Shown one piece after another: positions 7,056 to 13,122 of a stretch of DNA of 17,168 nt (position 1 is the stretch's first letter; each line of letters starts with the position of its first letter). The stretch spans positions 1 through 17,168 of the forward strand of contig CAYVBE010000073.1 of the NCBI GenBank assembly GCA_964448935.1, read 5' to 3'. Source of the DNA: CAYVBE01 sp964448935. Its GTDB lineage: Bacteria; Planctomycetota; Brocadiia; SM23-32. The position numbers and the translations under genes were made by a program. The notes under the pieces are model-generated. The model searched no databases. It saw nothing but the letters and a program-made list of their open reading frames with translations, and was not told the DNA's origin.

Positions 7056-8330
7056 TTACCGACTGCCGGGTTGGAGGTCGAGGCAGACCATTTTCTTCTG
7101 GTCGCGCATCACCAGCAGGCCGTTGCTGTAGGCCAGGGATCCCCAGACCTGCTGGCCGTCCAGCACGTTTATGCGCCCCAGTTCGTTGTAGCCCTCGGGG
7201 GTGGCCTCCGCAACGAATAGCTCTCCGCCCCGACCGTTGATCTGGAATATCTGGCCGTCCACGATCAGGATGTTCCCCAGGTCGAACATCTGCCGGTTGA
7301 TCTGCCGGGTATCCCAGAGGATTTCTCCGTCAAGGGAGAGGCAACGCAAGCCGCCGCCGGTGTTCTTGCTGTTGGCGTAGATGTGGTCGTCCCAGATGAG
7401 GGCCTGCGCGGTTCGCGTGCCCAGGTTCTTGTTCTTCCACAGCTCTCGCACCGCGTAGTTGTTGCCCTGCTGACCGATCTGGATCATGGCTGAACCCGCA
7501 CCGTAGCCACCGGTCAGCAGGATGCGGTTATCCGGCGCCACGGCCGGGGAAGGCACGTGAATACTGCAGTTATAGCCGCCGTAGGACCACAGTTGCTCCC
7601 CGGTTCTGGCGTCCACCCCGATCGTGTATCCCCTCTTGCCGGACGCAACCAGCGTAAGGCGGTCCCCCAGCATCATGGGCACCACGGACTGGTAATCCAT
7701 CGCCTTTCCGGCACTGTTGGGGGTGGTCCACACCACCCGGCCGGAGGCTTTGTCGTATGCCACCATTGCCGCCTGACGGCCCCAAGGGGCGACGACCACC
7801 AGGTTGCCGACCAGAAGCGGTGATTGGGCGACGGCCCAGCTGGGCTTCTGTGCGCCCCAGTCCTGCAGCAGGTTCTTCTGCCACACCGGCTCGCCGGCCG
7901 CAAACGTGACGGCAGAGAAGTGCCCCATTGGGCCGACGGTGAAAACCAGCTTGCCGTCCGTGGCGGGAGTGGACCGGCTTCCGGGGTAGTTGATGCTCCC
8001 CGGTGCGGCATAGGAACGCCTCCAGACTTCCTGCCCGTCGGCAAGCCGGAGCCGGCGGATCGCATCGCCCTTCTGCTGCACCCGGTCAATGATCAGCACG
8101 CTGTCGCCGTAGATGGCCGCCCCTCCGTAACCCGGCCCGGTCTCGGCCTGCCACAGCAGTCGCACGTTCTCCTGCGAATAGCTGCTCGGCAGGCCGTCGG
8201 CATCCCGCACGATGCCGTCTCTGTTGGGCCCCAGGAACTGCGGCCAGTTGGCCAGCGACACCGCCGGAACGGCGAGTGTGAAAGCAAGCGCGAGCAGCAG
8301 AGCAACCCTCGACTTCGGTCCGGTTCTCAC
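7056..8330 (-). CDS. Secreted PQQ-like beta-propeller protein, copy 1
   Basis: The product is 424 residues from a GTG that follows GGGAGGA by seven bases; the same arrangement is kept in the neighbouring paralogue, which is why it is chosen over the ATG at 8372. A signal peptide (basic start, then LLLALAFTLAVPAVSLA) is predicted to be cut before Asn28, releasing NWPQFLGPNRDG, the usual opening of planctomycete-type PQQ-like propellers. Repeated blade motifs follow, such as LADGQEVW, DKASGRVVW, DARTGEQLW, LDGEILW and LDGQQVW. These place Gly and Trp at blade ends as in BamB and quinoproteins. I see no clear catalytic Asp/Glu or heme site, so a structural or binding role outside the cytoplasm is as likely as dehydrogenase activity. 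It is about 80 % identical by eye to the protein at 8485-9756. Confidence 0.85.
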   Translation of the reverse strand: MRTGPKSRVALLLALAFTLAVPAVSLANWPQFLGPNRDGIVRDADGLPSSYSQENVRLLWQAETGPGYGGAAIYGDSVLIIDRVQQKGDAIRRLRLADGQEVWRRSYAAPGSINYPGSRSTPATDGKLVFTVGPMGHFSAVTFAAGEPVWQKNLLQDWGAQKPSWAVAQSPLLVGNLVVVAPWGRQAAMVAYDKASGRVVWTTPNSAGKAMDYQSVVPMMLGDRLTLVASGKRGYTIGVDARTGEQLWSYGGYNCSIHVPSPAVAPDNRILLTGGYGAGSAMIQIGQQGNNYAVRELWKNKNLGTRTAQALIWDDHIYANSKNTGGGLRCLSLDGEILWDTRQINRQMFDLGNILIVDGQIFQINGRGGELFVAEATPEGYNELGRINVLDGQQVWGSLAYSNGLLVMRDQKKMVCLDLQPGSR

Positions 8331-8380
8331 CAGGTTTCCTCCCGTTATCTGATGACGAATTGCATCCCTCAACTGTGAAC

Positions 8381-8419
8381 TCAGTCTAACGCAAATGCCT
8401 CGTAAACCTCCACCCCGTC
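8381..8419 (-). pseudogene. Fossil 3' end of a glycosyltransferase gene
   Basis: Thirteen codons read DGVEVYEAFALD and stop. They match the end of the intact glycosyltransferase at 9807 (GETLAIYESLAVD, stop) in position relative to the following propeller gene. An in-frame TAG lies five codons further upstream, so this is a remnant without a gene. It shows that the duplication break lay inside the glycosyltransferase, or that the rest of that copy was deleted. Confidence 0.65.
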
Positions 8420-8439
8420 CGCCGCACTCTACGCCAGAG

Positions 8440-8463
8440 CGCGCCGTTTCGCACGGCGGCGCG
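8440..8463 (-). other. GC-rich hairpin between the two propeller genes
   Basis: A 7-bp inverted repeat CGCGCCG/CGGCGCG with a 10-nt loop lies about 20 nt after the stop of copy 2. It has no T-run. It could slow transcription or protect the upstream message's 3' end, but in DNA this rich in G and C a chance stem of this size is possible. Confidence 0.3.
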
Positions 8464-8484
8464 TCCGCGTAGCCACCCGGCGGG

Positions 8485-9756
8485 TCACCGGCTGCCGGGC
8501 TTCAGGTCGAGACAGACCATCTTCCGCTGATCGCGCATCACAAGGCAGCCGTTGCTGTAGGCCATGGGCGCCCATACCTGCCGGCCGTCCAGCACGTTTA
8601 TGCGGCCCAGTTCGTTGTAGCCTTCGGGGGTCGCCCGGGCGATGAACAGCTCGCCTCCCTGACCGTTGATCTGGAATATCTGGCCGCCGGCGATCAGGAT
8701 GCTTCCCAGGTCGAACATCAACCTGCTCTGCCGGGTGTCCCAGAGAATATCTCCGTCCAGCGACAGGCACCGCAGCCCCCCGCCCCTGTCTTTGCTGTTG
8801 GCGTAGATGTAGCCGTCCCACACCAGCGCCTGCGCGGTGGTCGTGCCCAGGTTCCCGTTCTTCCACAGCTCGCGGACCCCGTAGCGGCTGCCCTGCCTTC
8901 CGATCTCAAGCACGACCGATCCGGCGCCGTAGCCGCCGGTCAGAAGTATGCGGTTGCCGGGGACTACTGCCGGGGAAGGGATGTGGTTGTTGCACCGGTA
9001 GCCGCTGTAGGCCCAGATCTGCTGGCCGGTTCTGGCGTCCACGCCGATGGTGTACCCCTGCCTGCCGCACGAGACCAGCGTGAGCCGGTCCCCCAGCATC
9101 ATGAGCACCACGGACTGGTAATCCATGATCTTCCCGGCGCTATTCGGGGTGGTCCATACAACCCGGCCGGAGGCCTTGTCGTAGGCCACCACAGCCGCCC
9201 GGTTGCCCCAGGGGGCGACGACTACCATGTTGCCGACAAGCAGGGGTGATTGCGCGACGGCCCAGTTGGGCTTCTGCCCGCCCCAGTCCTGCAGCAAGTT
9301 CCTCTGCCACACCGGCTGTCCACGCGACAAAGTGACCGCCGAGAGATGCCCCATCGGGCCGACGGTAAAGACCAGCCTTCCGTCCGTGGCGGGCGTGGAG
9401 CGGCTTCCGGGGTAGGAGATATTGCCAGGAGCGGCGTACGGGCATCGCCACACTTCGCGGCCGTCCGCAAGCCGGAGGCGGCGGATCACATCGCCCTTTT
9501 GCTGGACGCGATCAATGATCAGCACGCTGTCGCCATAGATGGCGGCTCCCCCGAACCCCGGCCCGGTCTCGGTCTGCCACCGCAGTCGCACGTTGTCCTG
9601 CGAATAGCTGCTCGGCAGGCCGTCGGCATCCCGCACGATGCCGTCCCGGTTATGCCCCAGGAACTGCGGCCAGTTTGCCAGTGACAGCCCCGGAACGGCA
9701 AGTGTCAGGACCAGCGCAAGCCACAGGGCAACCCTCGGCTTCGCTCGGCGTCCCAC
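8485..9756 (-). CDS. Secreted PQQ-like beta-propeller protein, copy 2
   Basis: The product is 423 residues from GTG, preceded by GGGGAGGGAG. The open frame runs on upstream to 10074, but that part only shadows the glycosyltransferase gene. Signal peptide VALWLALVLTLAVPGLSLA is followed by NWPQFLGHNRDG. It shares nearly every blade motif with copy 1 (DKASGRVVW, DARTGQQIW, LDGDILW, LDGRQVW), with a one-residue length difference near TRQSRLMFDL. Differences cluster in loops rather than blade cores; for example copy 1 GGYNCSIHVP is SGYRCNNHIP here, which could mean altered binding surfaces. It starts 50 nt after the glycosyltransferase stop, so it may be read from the same operon. Function is unknown beyond a secreted propeller, as for copy 1. 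Confidence 0.85.
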   Translation of the reverse strand: MGRRAKPRVALWLALVLTLAVPGLSLANWPQFLGHNRDGIVRDADGLPSSYSQDNVRLRWQTETGPGFGGAAIYGDSVLIIDRVQQKGDVIRRLRLADGREVWRCPYAAPGNISYPGSRSTPATDGRLVFTVGPMGHLSAVTLSRGQPVWQRNLLQDWGGQKPNWAVAQSPLLVGNMVVVAPWGNRAAVVAYDKASGRVVWTTPNSAGKIMDYQSVVLMMLGDRLTLVSCGRQGYTIGVDARTGQQIWAYSGYRCNNHIPSPAVVPGNRILLTGGYGAGSVVLEIGRQGSRYGVRELWKNGNLGTTTAQALVWDGYIYANSKDRGGGLRCLSLDGDILWDTRQSRLMFDLGSILIAGGQIFQINGQGGELFIARATPEGYNELGRINVLDGRQVWAPMAYSNGCLVMRDQRKMVCLDLKPGSR

Positions 9757-9806
9757 CAGACTCCCTCCCCGTATGTGAGGATGAATTGAAGCCCGCATCT
9801 GCGAAC

Positions 9807-11111
9807 TCAGTCTACCGCAAGTGACTCGTAAATCGCCAGCGTCTCCCCCGCAGTCTCTCCGATGTCGAAATACTCCGCCGCGCCCTGCGCCGCTGCCCTT
9901 CCCAGGCAATTTGCACGGTCCGGATCGTCCCGCAGGGCGGCCAGCGCCTCGGCCAGTGCCGCCGGATCGTCGGGCGGCACCACAACGCCTCCGCCGGTCA
10001 GGTCCACTATCTCCCGCAGGCCGGGCCGGTCGGTCACCACCAGCGGCACGCCCGCGCTGACGGCCTCGATCCATGCCATGCCGTTGCGCTCCGCCGATCG
10101 GCCCGGCACACAGAAAACGTCGCAGCGTTTCAGGAAACGCACCTTCTCGGCCATCTCCATCTCGCCGGCATAGTCCAGCCTCTGGCCCAATCCCTTCTGC
10201 CCCAGGTCTGCCTGCAGACCCTCCCAGAACTCCTCGTTGGACTTGAGCAACTGTCCGCCGACGGCCAGCTCTTCCCGTGGCGCGGCATCCCCAACGCGTT
10301 CCTCCACGAGGCGCGCGAACGCGTCGAACAGCAGATCAATCCCCTTACGCGGGTTGATGCTGGACAGGTAGCCCACGCGGAACACTCCCGGCTGCAGCTT
10401 CCGGTCGCCCGCGTAGCGACTCGTCTCCAGGCCGGGGCGGACGATCTTCACCTTCTCTCGCGGGACATCCAGGAAGCCGGCCATCTCGTCGGCGTATGCC
10501 TCGTAGGAAGCCACGAATACCGTGATCTCGGAGGCGTGCCGACGCAGCAACTCTTGGGCCTCCTCCCGGTGCTCCTCGGGAAGGTGCCGCACGAAGCCTT
10601 CCTCGCCCTGCAGGTTGCAGACCAACGGAGCCCCCAGCCGTTCCCTGATGGGCGCCGCGAATCCGGAGAAAAGGGAGTTCGACAGGTTGACCACGTCGAA
10701 CGGACCTTCGTCCTCCAGGAAGTCGAGCAGCTTGTCCAGTTCCTTCCGCTGCATCCCTTCCGGGCCGCGCAGGACGGAGACGGTCATCTCGCCCAACTCC
10801 TCGGCCTCTGTTTCGACGCCGAGTCCGGAGACGAACCTGAGCAGGGAGGGCCGGTCCAGCAGCCAGTCCACCGACCGCGGCGTGCGCCGGAAGATGGAGC
10901 ACTGCTGTTGCAGATAGACGTTGAGCGCGCCGAAGAAGACGCGGTCCAGGCTCGGGTCGGGCTCGTCGGTCTGCAGCGGGGTGTAGAGGGGGAGGAGCAA
11001 CATGTTGTGCCCGCGTTCGATGAGGGCGCGCGTCACCCCCACGTCGCGCTTGCACGCGCCGCAGTATCTGCCTGCGGCGCCGGCAGTAATGTAGGCAATC
11101 CGCATGGGCAT
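9807..11111 (-). CDS. GT4-type glycosyltransferase
   Basis: The 434-residue protein has both GT-B domains. It opens with MRIAYITAGAAGRYCGAC, a variant of the ITAGAGG.YCGSC start of a glycosyltransferase group common in Planctomycetota and Acidobacteriota, then LPLYTPLQTDE and FFGALNVYLQQ. The donor half has GYLSSINPRKGIDLLFDAF (248-266) and the EX7E pair E341 and E349 in AERNGMAWIEA, the diphosphate-binding element of GT4 enzymes. It therefore looks active, acting on the cytoplasmic side with a nucleotide sugar. The ATG at 11111 is six nt from the stop of the iron-sulfur flavoprotein; a second ATG two codons later (11105) is equally possible. The close link to a redox complex and to secreted propellers is unusual for a glycan enzyme, and the acceptor is unknown. 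Confidence 0.88.
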   Translation of the reverse strand: MPMRIAYITAGAAGRYCGACKRDVGVTRALIERGHNMLLLPLYTPLQTDEPDPSLDRVFFGALNVYLQQQCSIFRRTPRSVDWLLDRPSLLRFVSGLGVETEAEELGEMTVSVLRGPEGMQRKELDKLLDFLEDEGPFDVVNLSNSLFSGFAAPIRERLGAPLVCNLQGEEGFVRHLPEEHREEAQELLRRHASEITVFVASYEAYADEMAGFLDVPREKVKIVRPGLETSRYAGDRKLQPGVFRVGYLSSINPRKGIDLLFDAFARLVEERVGDAAPREELAVGGQLLKSNEEFWEGLQADLGQKGLGQRLDYAGEMEMAEKVRFLKRCDVFCVPGRSAERNGMAWIEAVSAGVPLVVTDRPGLREIVDLTGGGVVVPPDDPAALAEALAALRDDPDRANCLGRAAAQGAAEYFDIGETAGETLAIYESLAVD

Positions 11112-11117
11112 AACCCG

Positions 11118-13115
11118 CTATTGTTCCTGAGCTTCTGGCGCCTCGCCGCCCACCTTCCAGGCCAGCGCTCCGGTGGGACATGCCTCGACGCATCGGCGGG
11201 CGCTGTGCTCCAGGCCCTTTGCCAGCGCGTCCCGGAAGGGCACGCTGACACGGGTGCGGAAACCTCGCTCCCGGAAGCCGACCCCCAGCTCCTCATCCTC
11301 CTCCGCAGCGATGCGCACGCAGAGGCCGCACAGGATGCACTTGCCCGACTCGTAGACGACCTGCGGGTGGCTACTGTCCCGCAGGAACTCTCGCTTCTCC
11401 CCCTTGAAGGCCCCGGGGTCCGCACCGTATTCCGTGGCGTGGATGCGAAGACCGCAATCGTTGCGGGCATCGCAGGCGCATTGCAGGCAGCGGCGGGCCT
11501 CGGCCAGGGCGGCGTCATCGCTGAGACCCTGCTGGACCTCGGCGAAACCGGCGCCCCTTTCCTCCGGCTCGAGCACGCGCTGGTCAGCGCGCGGAGCGTG
11601 GGGGAAGTCTTTGCAGAACTCCGCCATCGTGTCCTCATCCAGCCGCCCCATGCGGACGTCAATCAGCTCCGGGAGGCCGGTCACCTCCCGGCCGCGCAGA
11701 TACTGGTCTATGGAGGCCGCCGCCTTCTTCGCATCCGCCACCGCGCGGATGGCCGCCTTGGCGCCGCCGACCACCTCCCCCGCGATGAAAACATCCTCCA
11801 GGGCCGTCCGGAGCGTCTTGCGATCCGCCTCAACGCCGAGACCGCGCAGCGCCTCCGCATCCACCTGCCGTTCGGGCGCGGCGAGGACGAGCGACGCCTG
11901 CATCGTCACTTCCTCTTCTCCGTCCCCGAACACGCACTGCAGAAGGTCGTCCCTCCCCTCCTCGATTCGCCGCAGCTCGACCCCGTTCCGGACGACGACG
12001 CCCTCCCCTTCCGCATCGGCGATCAGGTCGGAATCGCAGGACATGCGCCGGCGACCGGCCGGTGTGGCAAGCGTCACCTCCGAGGCCCCCAGGCGCAGCG
12101 CGCTCCGGGCCGCGGCCACCGCCTCGTAGCCGTCGCCCAGCACCACCACGGGTCCAGATACCCGTTCGACGTTCCCCGTCGCCACGTAGTTCAGAAAACC
12201 CAATGCCGACTCCGCAAGCCCGGCGCCCGGCACATCCTCGAGCTCACCCTCGGCCTGAGCCCCTATGGCGATCAGAACGGCATCGAACTCGTCCCGCATG
12301 TCGGCCAGCGTAACGTCCGAGCCAACCCGCGTCTCGAACCTGAACTCGGCGCCGGCGCGCCGGATAACCTCAATCTCGGCCTCCAGCAGATCGCGCGGCA
12401 AACGGTAAGCGGGCACGGAGTAGCGGAACCGGCCGCCGGGCTCGGAACGCGCCTCGAACAACGTGCAATCGTGACCGCCGAGCAGCAGGTGGTAGGCGCC
12501 CGACAGACCCGCCGGCCCGGCGCCGACGATGGCTACCTTCTTTCCGGTGGGCTCCGCGCGATCGAACGCATCATCGCCGTCCTCGTAGGCGCGATCGGCC
12601 ACGTAGCGGTGGAGCGCAGCGATGCTGACGGACTCGTCATAGCGCCCGCGCCGGCAGGCCCGCTCGCAGTAGGCGGGGCAGAGCCTGCCCAGCGAACCGG
12701 GCAGCGGGATACTCTCCCGCACCAGGCCCGCGCCGCGCGCATACTCCCCGCGGGTCACGTGATGAATGAAACCCGGGATGTCCATCCCCGCCGGGCAGGC
12801 CCTCATGCAGGGCGCCTCGCAGTCGCCCGTGTGGTCGGACAGCAACAGGTCCAGCGCAGCCCTGCGAGCCTCCCGTATCTCCTCCGAATCCGTGGTGACC
12901 TCCATGCCGTCCTCGGCCGGCGCCACGCAGGCGGGAATGTGATGGGGCTTGCCGTCCATGCGCACCACGCACATGAAACAGGACGCGGCATGGCAGACAT
13001 CCTCGGCATAGCAGAGCGTCGGGATGTCAATTCCCAGCTTCCGGGCGGCCTTGAGGATGGTGGTCCCTTGCGGGACTTCGACTTCTCGGCCGTCTATGGT
13101 GATTCGTACGGGCAT
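11118..13115 (-). CDS. GltD/NfnB-like iron-sulfur flavoprotein, candidate BfuA-type third subunit
   Basis: The 665-residue product is a multidomain electron carrier. Residues 1-75 form a plant-type [2Fe-2S] domain with C35, C46, C49 and C63 in the NuoG/HydA spacing. Residues 95-154 hold H95 and two cysteine groups (C99, C103, C107 and C146, C150, C154) as in the glutamate synthase small subunit. An FAD fold follows (VAIVGAGPAG, 194-203), then a second nucleotide fold around GDGYEAV (327-333). A C-terminal region has RCLQCACDARNDC (542-554), CILCGLC (593-599) and CVEACPTGAL (642-651). Known relatives pair such subunits with NuoE/NuoF cores to exchange electrons among NAD, ferredoxin and a third partner, often NADP. 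The gene starts 7 nt after the NuoEF fusion. The second nucleotide site and C-terminal clusters are atypical, so the partner substrate is uncertain. Confidence 0.82.
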   Translation of the reverse strand: MPVRITIDGREVEVPQGTTILKAARKLGIDIPTLCYAEDVCHAASCFMCVVRMDGKPHHIPACVAPAEDGMEVTTDSEEIREARRAALDLLLSDHTGDCEAPCMRACPAGMDIPGFIHHVTRGEYARGAGLVRESIPLPGSLGRLCPAYCERACRRGRYDESVSIAALHRYVADRAYEDGDDAFDRAEPTGKKVAIVGAGPAGLSGAYHLLLGGHDCTLFEARSEPGGRFRYSVPAYRLPRDLLEAEIEVIRRAGAEFRFETRVGSDVTLADMRDEFDAVLIAIGAQAEGELEDVPGAGLAESALGFLNYVATGNVERVSGPVVVLGDGYEAVAAARSALRLGASEVTLATPAGRRRMSCDSDLIADAEGEGVVVRNGVELRRIEEGRDDLLQCVFGDGEEEVTMQASLVLAAPERQVDAEALRGLGVEADRKTLRTALEDVFIAGEVVGGAKAAIRAVADAKKAAASIDQYLRGREVTGLPELIDVRMGRLDEDTMAEFCKDFPHAPRADQRVLEPEERGAGFAEVQQGLSDDAALAEARRCLQCACDARNDCGLRIHATEYGADPGAFKGEKREFLRDSSHPQVVYESGKCILCGLCVRIAAEEDEELGVGFRERGFRTRVSVPFRDALAKGLEHSARRCVEACPTGALAWKVGGEAPEAQEQ

Positions 13116-13122
13116 CTCTGTC

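Larger units (their letters stand above)
7056..9839 (-). repeat. Tandem duplication: glycosyltransferase 3' end plus propeller gene
   Basis: Two homologous units lie head to tail. Each has the same order: final codons of a glycosyltransferase, TGA, a spacer with the propeller's ribosome site, a GTG start and the propeller gene. The distance from TGA to GTG is identical in both (8381 to 8330 and 9807 to 9756). In the upstream 76 nt I count about 60 identical positions without gaps. The second unit keeps the full glycosyltransferase; in the first only its last codons remain. Confidence 0.8.

Noticed and set aside
8344..8372. Possible promoter TTGAGG-17-GATAAC in front of propeller copy 1
   Set aside because: Transcription would start about 7 nt before the GTG and cut off the ribosome site, and the hexamers are not kept in copy 2.
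9757..10074. N-terminal extension of propeller copy 2 to the ATG at 10074
   Set aside because: The extension overlaps the glycosyltransferase coding sequence, has no homology to propellers, and would bury the signal peptide; the GTG at 9756 has a strong ribosome site.
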